NCBI RefSeq assembly: GCF_041734735.1
Contig: NC_134903.1
Coordinates: forward strand, 1,949,828 to 2,013,827
DNA: 64,000 nucleotides
Source of the DNA: Babylonia areolata
Taxonomy: Eukaryota; Mollusca; Gastropoda; Neogastropoda; Buccinidae
Direction: 5' to 3'
This document shows, piece after piece, positions 33,676 through 47,072 of this stretch. The notes under the pieces are model-generated. The model had not been told where the DNA came from. It was given only the letters and a program-made list of their open reading frames with translations, and ran no database searches. Numbering within the stretch: the first letter of the stretch is position 1; each line of letters starts with the position of its first letter. Both the position numbers and the translations under genes were made by a program.

Positions 33676-36060
33676 CGTTTCTCTCATCCTCTCTCGCCTT
33701 CACTACTGACTGTAACTCTCTGCTGTCTGGTTTGTCTCTTGACTACTGACTGTAACTCTATTGTCTGGTTTGTCTCTTGACTACTGACTGTAACTCTCTA
33801 TTGTCTGGTTTGTCTCTTGACTACTGACTGTAACTCTATTGTCTGGTTTGTCTCTTGACTACTGACTGTAACTCTCTATTGTCTGGTTTGACTCTTGACT
33901 ACTGACTGTAACTCTCTATTGTCTGGTTTGTCTCTTGACTACTGACTGTAACTCTCTATTGTCTGGTTTGTCTCTTGACTACTGACTATAACTCTCTATT
34001 GTCTGGTTTGTCTCTTGACTACTGACTATAACTCTCTATTGTCTGGTTTGTCCTTTGACTGCTGACTGTAACTCTCTATTGTCTGGTTTGTCTCTTGACT
34101 ACTGAATCTAACTCTATTGTCTGGTTTGTCTCTTGACTACTGACTGTAACTCTATTGTCTGGTTTGTCTCTTGACTACTGACTGTAACTCTATTGTCTGG
34201 TTTGTCTCTTGACTACTGACTGTAACTCTCTATTGTCTGGTTTGTCTCTTGAATACTGACTGTAACTCTATTGTCTGGTTTGTCTCTTGACTACTGACTG
34301 TAACTCTCTATTGTCTACTTTATCTCTTGACTACTGACTGTAACTCTATATTGTCTGGTTTGTCTCTTGACTACTGAATGTAACTCTCTATTGTCTGGTT
34401 TGTCTCTTGACTACTGACTGTAACTCTCTATTGTCTGGTTTGTCTCTTGACTACTGACTGTAACTCTATATTGTCTGGTTTGTCTCTTGACTACTGAATG
34501 TAACTCTCTATTGTCTGGTTTGTCTCTTGACTACTGACTGTAACTCTATATTGTCTGGTTTGTCTCTTGACTACTGACTGTAACTCTCTATTGTCTGGTT
34601 TGTCTCTTGACTGGTTTGTCTCTTGACTACTGACTGTAACTCTATATTGTCTGGTTTGTCTCTTGACTACTGAATGTAACTCTCCATTGTCTGGTTTGTC
34701 TCTTGACTACTGACTGTAACTCTCTATTGTCTGGTTTGTCTGTTGACTACTGACTGTAACTCTCTATTGTCTGGTTTGTCTCTTGACTACTGACGGTAAC
34801 TCTCTATTGTCTGGTTTTGTCTCTTGACTACTGACTGTAACTCTCCATTGTCTGGTTTGTCTGTTGACTACTGACTGTAACTCTATATTGTCTGGTTTGT
34901 CTCTTGACTACTGACTGTAACTCTCTATTGTCTGGTTTGTCTCTTGACTACTGACTGTAACTCTCTATTGTCTGGTTTGTCTCTTGACTACTGACTGTAA
35001 CTCTCTATTGTCTGGTTTGTCTGTTGACTACTGACTGTAACTCTCTACTGTCTGGTTTGTCTCTTGACTACTGAATGTTACTCTATAGTTTGTTTTGTCG
35101 TTTGACTACTGAATGTAACTCTATAGTCTGGTTTGTCTCTTGACTACTGAATGTAACTCTCTATTGTCTGGTTTGTCTCTTGACTACTGAATGTTACTCT
35201 ATAGTCTGGTTTGCCTCTTGACTACTGAATATAACTCTCTATTGTCTGGTTTGCCTCTTGCCTACTCAGTGTAACTCTCTATTGTCTGGTTTGTCTCTTG
35301 ACTACTGACTGTAACTCTCTATTGTCTGGTTTGTCTCTTGACTGTTCAATGTAACTCTATTGTCTGGTTTGCCTCTTGACTACTGACTAACTCTCTATTG
35401 TCTGGTTTGCCTCTTGACTACTGAATGTAACTCTCTATTATATGGTTTGCCTCTTTACTACTCAATGTAACTCTCTATTGCCTGGTTTGCCTGTTTCATC
35501 CATTCAGTCCCTTCAGTGCACACAAAACTCTGCTGCCGGACTTGTCCTCAGAAAGAATCTGAGCACATCACTCTTCAGTTGCAATATCTCCATTGGCTCC
35601 CTATCTCACACAGAATAAAGTATAAGATCAGTACTCCATGTTATAAATGTATTCACAAATCTGCCCCTTCCTATCTCTGTGGCTGCCTTCACCTCTACAC
35701 TCCATCTCGCTCTCTACAATCGGCTTCGGATTCACTCTGTTTACGCATACCCAGATTCAAACACTCCACTGTTGGCCGCCGTTCTTTCTCTGTCTCTGGA
35801 CCTTGCATTTAGAATGAACTTTCTCTTTCGCTTCGTCAGGTCTTCGCATTCAGCTCTTTCAAGTCTCTTCCCAAGACAGCCTCTCTTCCCTACCTCTTCC
35901 TTGTCTTCAGTATTTTCCAGTTTAGAGTCATGCATGTGCGTGATTGACTGGTTTGAAAGCGCTTTGATTTGTCTCTGTATAAGATTCAGCGCCATATAAA
36001 TACTAAAACTACTTATCATTATCATCATTATTATCATTATCATAATTATTATTATCATTA
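33676..36060 (+). mobile_element. LINE (CR1/L2-like RT, 3' part) with internal minisatellite
   Basis: 35500-35830 encodes the C-terminal reverse-transcriptase region: SEHITLQLQYLHWLPISHRI, then [20 protein letters not shown] and [20 protein letters not shown]. The 3' UTR ends ATTCAGCGCCATATAAATAC and a TATCATTATCAT tail, as in the relatives at 45945-46840 and 56735-56960. The 5' edge (TTTCTCTCATCCTCTCTCGC) corresponds to RT codons LSLILSR. The element is 5'-truncated and its frame is interrupted by the array. It is inserted in a SINE of family 4. Confidence 0.85.
33690..35480 (+). repeat. 40-bp minisatellite, about 44 units, grown from LINE RT sequence
   Basis: Units are TTGACTACTGACTGTAACTC plus TCTATTGTCTGGTTTGTCTC. 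In the related LINE at 46232-46270 the same order occurs once, as TTGACTACTGTAACTATCTG plus TTGTCTGGATTGCCTG, which encodes [12 protein letters not shown]. The array begins and ends within LINE sequence in register. Confidence 0.92.
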
Positions 36061-36061
36061 G

Positions 36062-36210
36062 ATGGGAAGAAGGAACCATACAGTGCAGGATCATCCACTT
36101 CATGGAGTCTTTGGGAGTGTGGCTCAAATTCCTGACCAACACTGCAGATGTGTGTATCTCTCAGTCTGGTGGACTCCAGGAGAGGATAATGATGTGAAAA
36201 AGAAACAGTC
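36062..36210 (+). mobile_element. SINE family 4, 3' half
   Basis: GAAGGAACCATACAGTGCAG, ATCATCCACTTCATGGAGTC and CCTGACCAACACTGCAG match the 3' half of the whole copy at 53708-53937 (reversed). It continues from 33675 across the inserted LINE. Confidence 0.75.
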
Positions 36211-36319
36211 TTGTCAGGTGAACCCAAACCTAAACGGGCCCCATGGCAACATCGTCATCACCCCCGTCATCTGTCATAGTCGTCAAAATAATAGAAAACA
36301 AAATATAGGAAATTCTGTG

Positions 36320-36331
36320 CGCGTGCACACG

Positions 36332-36403
<72 letters not shown>

Positions 36404-36480
36404 CACACACACGCACACACACACACTGCTACCCAAGTGTGTCCCAGGTACTCTATGGTCCATTGTTTTTTGCTGGTTGT
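36320..36480. repeat. (AC)n microsatellite and attached shared repeat
   Basis: GCGCGC passes into (AC)n up to 36425, then the CCAGGTACTCTATGGTCCAT module and a (TTG)n run at 36478-36495. Confidence 0.85.
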
Positions 36481-36696
36481 TGTTGTTGTTGTTGTTTTAT
36501 TATTCTCCCAGCGGCGTCAGTACGCCAGCCCTTCAATCTGTCAGCCCATCATCACGACCATCACGGCCCATGCGTGGGGGATTCTATCAACACGGAGACC
36601 ACGTGCTTGCTCCATCGCGTGGGGACAGTGATCGGCCAGAGCAGATAGCCCACGCCATCGTGACGAAGGTCCTGGCTTCAGCACGACTCTGCTCAG

Positions 36697-36703
36697 CATA
36701 TAA
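36697..36703 (+). promoter_or_regulatory. Candidate TATA box of the protease-homolog gene
   Basis: CATATAA in CTGCTCAGCATATAACCCGC lies about 210 bases before the ATG. A start near 36728 would give a 5' UTR of about 180 bases. The surrounding 36490-36900 is GC-richer than its neighbours and free of arrays. This is a candidate only. Confidence 0.35.
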
Positions 36704-36908
36704 CCCGCGCCAGCATCCTTCTCCAGCAACGTCTCTTCTTCGCTGAGCTAGCAGTAGCAGCAGTGCTAAGTGACTTGGACTTCTACAGCCGGGTGTGTAT
36801 CTTCGTTTCTTGAACGAGAACAGCCAGCTACGAGGCGTCTCCTCCTCCAAAGTTTTGGGATCGTTTTGTCCATTGACAGTAATTCGTTCAGTTCACCGCT
36901 CTTCCGCC

Positions 36909-36960
36909 ATGAGATCGCTGTGGTTTTCTGCTGCTGTCCTCCTGTCTGTGTGGGTCTGTG
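36909..36960 (+). CDS. Protease homolog exon 1 (signal peptide)
   Basis: The ATG in GCCATGAG starts [17 protein letters not shown], a short n-region and an 11-14 residue hydrophobic core typical of secretion signals. The exon ends in phase 1 at the consensus donor GTGAGT. The split codon with exon 2 gives Asp. Confidence 0.88.
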
Positions 36961-36978
36961 GTGAGTAGGACAGGGCTA

Positions 36979-37039
<61 letters not shown>

Positions 37040-39220
37040 GGTGTGTGTTACAAAGAGAGGGGGAGAGAGAGATACAGACAGACGGACAGAGAGACAGAGA
37101 CAAAGACAGTGAGATACAGAAAGAGAGATACAGAGCAGTTGAATGAGCCGAAATCTTTTTTTTTCTGTTTTAATTGATTGAAGCAGACAATAAAATATTG
37201 AATTGATGTAAGGCCCGACCAGCACTTTGGGGTTTATCGTGGGTCAGGCACCAGCTTCCTTTAACAATAAACAGGGAGGGGACCAACTTCCTTTAACAAT
37301 AAACAGGAGGGGACCAACTTCCTTTACCAATAAACAGGAAAATAGAAAGAAAGAAAAGCAGATGTGTTGCATGAATGGGTTGGTCCACAGGCTTTAGTGC
37401 CTCCTGGAAACAGTGACAGAAATTGTGCCCACCTAGGGCCGTATTCAAGACAACAGTCATTTTACCTCAGGGCAAGTTATCTTCGACATGGTACAGACCC
37501 ATGGGTATAGTTTAACATGAAGGTTAAGTTATCTTCATATTCAAGACATGCACTGTGCACTCAGGCAGCTAAACCATCGTCAATGATTAAAAATCCCGGT
37601 GATTCCCTTCTGTGCATGTTCTTTTACTTCGCACAGCACCACAGTTCAGAGCAGTCAGAGAGTTCGCAAAACACGTGCTATCCGCAAAGCACGCCTGTTT
37701 TCCCTCAACAAAAACACAAAAGGATCCGTCATATTTACCTCTGCTTCGTGGGCAGTCACCTTTGGCAGATAGTAATGGTAAATTGCCTATGGGTTTTTTG
37801 ACCCGTGGGTAGGCTCTCGTGTTCCTGAATACCGGATACTGCTTACAAGTTTGCCTTGCCTCAGGCAGATTACCCGCAGGTACACATTTACCCGTGGACA
37901 CGATGGACTCTTGAATACGGTCCCTAACGGGAGTCTGCCATCCCAGTCAAAGACCTTCCATTCATTGCTCAAAATCTTCTTCAGAGAAATGATGATAGGA
38001 ATTCAAAGTTTTCAAAGAAACACCGTGATTTTTTTTTTAAAGGAGTGAAAAATCTTTGCAACCTCTACAGTTGTAAGTCCAAGGATTTAACTATTGTTTT
38101 ATATTAGGTAAGCCATTGGTCGACTGGATTCTTAACTCAGTGTGACATAAGTGGTTTGCTCTGAATCCCGGCCGCTTTGGAGGAAAGAGTTCAAAGTCAT
38201 TTGAATAATATAGTATTTATATGGAGTTCCAAAGTATAGACATATAAATCCATCATGGACTGCTTTTTTGAAGTCATTGGATTATGACTTTTCTGGCTTT
38301 GATTGAGAACACTAGACTTGAACATTTGACATGACACAGGGGATGCTAGTTCACTGCCAATGTCGGGATGTCTGAGGACTCCACAGGGTACATAAATGCA
38401 GTCATATCGGCATATAACTGGTTCTCTCCCTCAGAGAGAATTCAAATGGCCCCCAACTGCAGTCTGTGAAGGATGTCGGTCATCTAGTTTCACATTTCCC
38501 TTTTTTTTTATACAATATATATCGTTGCCATGTTATTTGAATATCGGAAGGGTTGTTTGGTTGTTATCTGCGCTTGTTTTCCTTCACTGTCAGTATATCC
38601 TTAATTTCGTCAGCCAGTGGTGGATAGCATCTCTTCGGAGATCTTCACTATTTGTATATCCTTAATTTCGTCAACCAGTGGTGGATAGGATCTCTTCGGA
38701 GATCTTCACTATCAGTATATCCTTAATTTCGTCAGCCAGTGGTGGATAGCATCTCTTTGGAGATCTTCACTATCAGTGTATCCTTAATTTCGTCAACCAG
38801 TGGTGGATAGCATCTCTTTGGAGATCTTCACTATCAGTGTATCCTTAATTTCGTCAACCAGTGGTGGATAGCATCTCTTCGGAGATCCAAGTAAAGTCTG
38901 CTGTACACGACACTTTACCGGAGTCAGTGCTGTTTGGCTGTCAATGCTGACCACCGTGCTCAGTATACTTCTTCTTCTTCTTTCTTCCTTCTTCCTTCGT
39001 GGGCTGCAACTCCCACGTTCACTCTAATGTACACGAGTGGGCTTTTACGTGTATGACCGTTTTTACCCTGCCATGTAGGCAACCATACTCCGTTTTCGGG
39101 GGTGTGCATGGTGGGTATGTTCTTGTTTCCATAACCCACCTAACGTTGACAAGGATTACGGGATCTTTAACGTGCGTATTTGATCTTCTGCGTGTGTATA
39201 AACATATATATACGTATGTA

Positions 39221-39285
<65 letters not shown>

Positions 39286-39446
39286 AGAGAGAGAGTAAGA
39301 GAGACACAGAGAGAGGGTGAAACGGGGGCACAGATATAGAGACAGAGACAGAGAGAGAGAGAGGTGTCTTTCTGTCCTTGTACACGTCTGCTTTACGTCT
39401 CCACGTGTGTGTGTGGATGTGTGTGTGTTGTGTGTGTGTATTTGTG

Positions 39447-39478
<32 letters not shown>

Positions 39479-42400
39479 CAGACGTCAGCACAGCCCCAGC
39501 CAGTATGGAGAAGGAGGAGGACAGGTTCCTGGGAGGGTATTCCATCATGGAATTCCTCTTTTACCCGTTCTATGTGGAGGTGTTTTATGGCCCCAACCAC
39601 CATTGTCATGGCGTCCTCTATGACGAAAGCACCGTCATCACAGTGGCTCACTGCTATGACAATGTGTACGCTGCTCTACCTCTCGTTCTAGCTGTTGTTG
39701 TTCTTCTTCTTCTCCTTCTTCTTCTTCTTCGTCTTGTTGTTGTTCTTGTTGTTGTCGTTGTTGTTGTTCTTCTTGAATAGCAGTTTCTGTACTAAATGCA
39801 TCACATTTTTAAAATAACCATAGATATATATATTCTAATTTAACACGTCAATTAAGAAATATTAGTTCCAAAATAAAAACTCCAAATGCAACAATAGAAA
39901 TTTGTTTTTAAAAAAACGTGGATCTGCAAATATACAAAGATAAAATTAGAAAACAGAGCTAATGTTGAATGTGCAAAGAAAAAAGAAAGTACATTGCTTC
40001 GTGCCCAGTGACACATGAGGTCGTCACCAATGATGCCCACTGTGACACATGAGGTCACCAATGATGCCCACTGTGACACACGAGGTCACCAATGATGCCC
40101 ACTGTGACACATGAGGTCGTCACCAATGATGACCACAGTGACACACGAGGTCGTCACCAATGATGCCCACTGTGACACATGAGGTCACCATTCATGCCCA
40201 CTGTGACACATGAGGTCGTCACCAATGATGCCCACTGTGACACATGAGGTCACCAATGATGCCCACTGTGACACATGAGGTCACCAGTGATGCCCACTGT
40301 GACACATGATGTCGTCACCAATGATACCCAGTGTGACACATGAGGTCACCAGTGATGCCCACTGTGACACATGAGGTCGTCACCAATGATCTCCACTGTG
40401 ACACATGAGGTCACCAGTGATGCCCACTGTGACACATGAGGTCGTCACTAATGATGCCCACTGTGACACATGAGGTCACTAATGATGCCCACTGTGACAC
40501 ATGAGGTCGTCACCAATGATGCCCACTGTGACACATGAGGTCGTCACCAATGATCTCCACTGTGACACATGAGGTCGTCACCAATGATACCCAGTGTGAC
40601 ACGTGAGGTCGTCACCAGTGTTGCCCACTGTGACACATGAGGTGGTCACCAATGATGCCCACTGTGACACATGAGGTCATCACCAGTGATGCCCACTGTG
40701 ACACATGAGGTCGTCACCAGTGATGTCCACTGTGACACATGAGGTCACCAGTGATGCCCACTGTGACACATGATGTCACCAATGATGCCCACTGTGACAC
40801 ATGATGTCGTCACCAATGATGCCCACTGTGACACATGATGTCGTCACCAATGATGCCCACTGCTGCCTGTCTGCTGCTTCGTGCTGTCTCGGCAGGCCTC
40901 CTCCATGTGTTGAACCCCTGAGCACCATGTCTCCTTTTGTTTCATCTATTGATTGATTTATTTATTTATATTCATTTGTTCATCCACCTTTCTGTTTTAT
41001 TTATGTCAATTATTATTTTCTAATACAGGCTATATTTTGTCTTGAACACCATCACATTTCCTCTATATATGTGTGTGGTTCGTCCGTCGGGATCGACTAG
41101 GACCATCTAGTCATCCTGGGGGTGGTTGGGTTGGGCTCTGTGGGTGTGCAGATGATTGGTCAGGCCAATCCGCGCCCGGAAGGTTCTGACGCAGTGTGGA
41201 CAGGGGATGGTGGCGGCTGTCGGGTACTTGCTGGCACTGCTTTTCCTGCCCTGTCTGTGTTGCTCTGCTGCAGCAATTCTGTTGGCCTCAAAGGATTTGG
41301 CGCCTTTGTGGACAGCTGAACGCCACTTTGGTCTGTCCATTGCATTCAGCTCCCATGTGTCGTGGCTGATGTTGAAGGCCTTCAGAGAAGCTTTCAGAGT
41401 GTCTTTGAAGCGCTTCTTTTGGCGTCCATGGGAGCGCTTGCCATGTTGGAGTTTGCGGTACAGCAGTTTCTTGGGGAGCCGGTGGTCTGGCATGTGAACT
41501 GCATGGCCTGCCCAGCGCAGCTGGGCCTGCATCAAGATGGTGTAGATGCTGGGCAAGTTTGCACGAGTGAGCACCTCTGTGTCAGGGATCTTCTCATGTC
41601 ACTTTATGCCGAGTTTTCTGAGGCTGGTGGTGTGGAAGTTGTTCAGCTTTTTGGCGTGGCGTTTGTAGACCGTCCATGATTCACATCCATAGAGCAGTGT
41701 GGTGAGAACTATGGCCTTGTATACTTTGAGCTTCGTCTCCAGGGTGATGCCTCTCCTGTTCCAAACGTTCTTATGGAGTCTGCCGAAGGCAGCGCTGGCT
41801 TTGGCGAGTCTGGTATTCACCTCGTCGTCGATGACAACTGTGCGAGAGAGTGTACTGCCCAGGTATGTGAACTTGTCCATCGCATTCAGTCGTTGCCCGT
41901 TGATGAAGATGTTTGGTTCAACGTAAGGCTTTCCTGGAGCTGGCTGGTGCATCACCTCAGTCTTCTTTGTGCTGATTGTGAGGCCAAGGTTGTCACAGGC
42001 AGCAGAGAATTTGTCGACGCTGTGTTGCATGTCAGCTTCGGAGGCAGCGTTGAGAGCGCAGTCATCAGCAAACAGGAAGTCGTTGACGGTGTCTGTCCTC
42101 ACCTTGGTTTTTGCTTGAAGCCTCCTGAGGTTGAAGAATGAGCAATCTGTGCTGTACCTGATGCCAATGCCTTCGTCAGTGCCTCTGAAGGCATCTGTCA
42201 GCATGGCTGAAAACATGAGACTGAACAGGGTGGGGGCAAGAACACACCCTTGCTTGACTCCGTTGGAGACAGGGAATGGTTCTGAAGTCTCTCCGTTGTC
42301 TTGGACTCGGGCCAGCATCCCATCGTGTAGTTGCCGTATGATGGTGATGAACTTTCTGGGACATCCGTACTTCGCCATGATTCTCCAAATGCCATCTCTG

Positions 42401-45400
42401 CTAACAGTATCGAAGGCCTTGGTCAGATCGACATAGGTGGAGTAAAGGTCGGCGTTCTGTTCCTGACACCTCCTGGAGCTGCCTGTCAGCAAACACCATG
42501 TCGATAGTCCCGCGTTCTTTCCGGAAGCCACACTGGCTCTCTGGTAGGAGACCTTGCTCGAGGTGCGCTATGAGACGGTTGAGTAGCACTCTGGCCAGAG
42601 TCTTGCCTGCAACGGACAGCAGGGATATTCCACGATGGTTGTCACAGGCCTGACGATTTCCTTTGCGCTTGTACAGGTGTATGATGGAAGCGTCTTTGAA
42701 GTCCTGTGGAACTGCCTCATGCTGCCAGATGAGCTGGAACAGCTGATGAAGCTTCTCAGTCAGCGCCATACCACCTTCTTTGTAGACCTCAGCTGGAATG
42801 GAGTCTGAGCCGGGGGATTTGCCATTGGATAGAAGACAGATAGCTTTCTGGGTCTCCTCCAAAGTTGGAATGGCATCCAACGACTCACTGACTGGCAACT
42901 GGGGGAGTCGGTCAAAGGCTTCCTCATTGATGGTGGAAGGGCGGTTCAGTATGCTGTCAAAGTGTTCAACCCATCTCTCAAGGATCCCGTCCTTGTCAGT
43001 GATTAGGGTAGAACCATCAGCACTGAGGAGTGGAGCAGATCCGGAGGTGGTGGGACCGTAGACTTCTTTCAGGCCGTTATAGAAGTTCTTCATGTCGTTC
43101 CTGTCTGAAAAGCCCTGGATCTCATCAGCTTTGTTGCTCAACCGGGAATCCTGCACTGTCGCAGCTTCAGCTGGATGGTGCTGCGTGCGCTTTTCAGTAT
43201 GTCTTTCTTTGACTGTGACTTGGGATCTTCAATGTGAGCTCTGTAGGCTTGGCGTTTGTCTTCCAGTAGCTGCTTGATCTCAGTGCAGTTCTCATCAAAC
43301 CAGTCTTTGTGCTTCCTGGCAGAAGGCCCCAGGCACTCCATGGCAGTGTTGTACACCGTCTCATGCAGTGCGCCCCATGCTGCCTCCACATTCTGGTTGT
43401 CCAGCACGGTGGACTCAAGGCGTTCCTCCAGGGTGTCAGCAAAGCTCTGCTTGATGTTGCCTAGCTCCAGCTTGTTGACATTCAGGCGTTTGGGTGCTTT
43501 CATGCCCTGAGGCCGTCTCTTGGGCTGGATGCGGAGGTTGTGTTTGGAGACGATAAGGCGGTGGTCTGTCTAGCACTCGGCGCCGCACATGGCCCTCATA
43601 ACTCGTACGTCCAGCCTGTCCCTCTTCCTGACGATGACAAAGTCGATGAGATGCCAATGCCCAGAGCGAGGATGCATCCATGACGTCCTGTTACGGGTAG
43701 GGAGGCAGAAGACGGTGTTTGTGATAAGAAGGTCGTGCTCGACACATATCTGTAGAAGTAGCTGACCATTGCTGTTACAGTTGCCAACCCCATGCTTCCC
43801 AATCACGCCTTCCCAGGAGGTGCTGTCACACTAATGTAACAGAATGTCAATTTACGACACAGTGAGCAATGCATTGCATGTACCGTTTGACTACGCTCTG
43901 CAAGGGTATTTCAACAAACAAACAACACTAAACAAACGTAGAATAACGTGTAGAACATGACACCTCAGTTCTTAACTAAAGGTACATATTGGCAGTTCTA
44001 CTACAGGTACAATGCCATATGATTATCTACGACTTCTCAATAGCTTTTCAAAAATATAAAAAGAACAGCAGAGGAGGTAACTGATGTCCCGACTATATGG
44101 GCTAGAATATTTGATTATAGTGGAGAGTGTCTTGCCCAAGTTACATCCCCACTTTCTCGGCCAAGAGGGTTTAAGGATAGTCGGCGTTGGGAATGATTCC
44201 CAAAGGCCAACTAGGGCCTTAGGCTGCAGCACTAACAGCCAGTGCAACTTTGCCTCCTAGATTAAGAGTCATAGTCCTTCACAAAAGACTAAGCTGTAAA
44301 TGATTTCCTATTGCAATGGAGAAACCATTGATAATGCAGCTCTCACTTTGCTGCTGGCACAACTATAAGCTTATGTCAATCTATGTTATAAGCTGAGTGT
44401 TGGCAAAAAATCGTGATAATGCATTTCCTTTACATATATCTGTTTTTCTATTGTGTACTTTTTTCATATAGTTCAGTAATACATGCGTGTAAAACTGGTT
44501 TGACCTTATTCTGCATCTGTCTACGAAAAAAGAGAGCTGCCTCGTTTCGTTTTTTCATCAGTACCAGATACGATAAGCTCGAGGCTGAAGAACAACTTTC
44601 ACAATTTCCACATATTTTTTTGTCTTTCATCTTATTTTCGAGCTGAAGCCAGAACAATCGTATAACTTGGCAAAACCACAAATATTGTTGCACAACATCT
44701 TTTTCAGTGTCACAAGAATTACATCTATCGTTTTCAGTATCGTCCATTTTAGAAATATTAATCAACACTAAAATTCTATCACAGAGTTTGAGTTGAAACC
44801 ATTGCATCTGTATTTCCTTAATGTTCCTTATCTTTCTTAATACAGCCATCACTCCAGTGCTTGCCTAAAAGCCTGAACATTAGGTACCCCTGTTCCTCCG
44901 TTTTCTGCGTCACACACCGCAGACACTCATTTTATCTTGTTTTGTTGTTGTTGTGTCCATATCCTTTTTGAAGCCTTAAAAATTTCTGATTCTTTGGAGT
45001 TGCCCCTAATTTCCATAAAGGCGTTATAAGCTAACAAAAACTTAATTGACCTTTCCACTTTCCACTGCAACCAATAAATGCAGAGTATGTCACTGGGTTC
45101 CCGAGCAGCAGAGTACTTTTCCAGGTGACCTGTACACGCGAGCAGTGCATGTCAACAATGGCGTCTGACCCAGTTTCTTCCCAGTTCCAAAACAGACAAA
45201 TCAGGCGACAAAGCCAACGTTTTACAGCGTTGAAAGTTCTGGAACTGCTTCAAACAGAACGTTCTGATGTTGATGAGTAAGGTGATGAAGAACATGCAAG
45301 ATTATCAAACACTGTCTTAATCAACATTGGTTTCTTTGTATCATGTATATTGCTGAAATACGGAAGTTGCAAAACTATGTTTCTTTATTTGTATCATGTA

Positions 45401-46869
45401 TATTGCTGAAATACGGAAGTTGTAAAACTATGTTTCTTTATTTGTATCATGTATATTGCTGAAATACGGAAGTTGCAAAACTATGTTTCTTTATTTGTAA
45501 CATGTATATTGCTGAAATACGGAAGTTGCAAAACTATGTTTCTTTATTTGTATCATGTATATTGCTGAAATACGGAAGTTGCAAAACTATGTTTCTTTAT
45601 TTGTATCATGTATATTGCTGAAATACGGAAGTTGCAAAACTATGTTTCTTTATTTGTATCATGTATATTGCTGAAATGCGGAAGTTGCAAAACTATGTTT
45701 CTTTATTTGTATCATGTATATTGCTGAAATGCGGAAGTTGCAAAACTATGTTTCTTTGTGGTCAATTTCAGTTTTACCCGAAATCTCACTGCACGGTGTG
45801 GCGGTTATCAACGCAGCGCTATTGAGAAAATCATCCTGGTGAGTGTGTCTGTCTACACTGTTTGTTTATGTACGTGTGTACGTATGCAACAGCAAAGTGA
45901 GAGCTGTATGATCAATGTTTTCTCCATTGCATTCAAAACTAGATGAAATAAGTTACAATTGAACGCTAACAAAACTGAAGCAATGATCATTGGAACTAAA
46001 CAAAAACTATCTTCCATCACAGTGACACAGTCAAACGTGACAGTACATCCATCCCCCTTTCCAGCTCAGTCAGGAACCTCGGCGTTGTCCTTGACAACAC
46101 ACTGTCAACGCAAACAAATATCAGTCAGGCACGTCAATCCTGCTGCTGTCAATTGCAGCGCATCAGTCCCCTTCAGAAATATCTGTCCACCGACGCAACA
46201 TACAGACTTGTCCTTTCTCTCATTCTCTCTCGTATTGACTACTGTAACTATCTGTTGTCTGGATTGCCTGCTTCATCCATTCTGTCCCGTCAGCGCATAC
46301 TATGCTGCCCGACTCGTCCTCAGAATGAAAAGATCTGAGCACATCACTCCTCTTTTGCAGCATCTCCATTGGCTCCCTGTCTCACACAGAATAAAGTACA
46401 AGATCAGTACTCTATGTTATAAATGTGTGTACAAATCTGCTCCTTCCTATCTCTGTGGCTGACTTCACCTCTACACTCCATCTCGTTCTCTACGATCAGC
46501 TTCGGATCCACTCTGTTTACGCATACCCAGATTCAAACACTCCACTGTCGGTCGCCGTTCTTTCTCTGTCTCTGGACCTTGCATTTGGAATGAACTTACT
46601 CTTTCGCTTCGTCAAGTCTCCGCACTCAGCTCTTTCAAGTCTGGCCTTAAAACCCACCTCTTCCCAAAATAGCCTCCCTTCCCTGCCTCTTTCTTGTCTT
46701 CAGTTTCTCCAGTTTGAGAGTTATGCATGCGTGTGAATGACTGGTGTGAAAGTGCTTTGGTTTGTCTCTGCACAAGATTCAGTGCGAAATGATTATCATT
46801 ATTATCATTATCATCAATATTATTATGATTATAATGGGAAGTATGGGTGTACGTATATATGTTACATAC

Positions 46870-46925
<56 letters not shown>

Positions 46926-46936
46926 GTATCTCTGTA

Positions 46937-46967
<31 letters not shown>

Positions 46968-46968
46968 G

Positions 46969-46999
<31 letters not shown>

Positions 47000-47012
47000 G
47001 CACGCACGCAAT

Positions 47013-47072
<60 letters not shown>

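Noticed and set aside
41122-42436. Plus-strand frames over the LINE
   Set aside because: They are antisense shadows of the reverse transcriptase on the minus strand.
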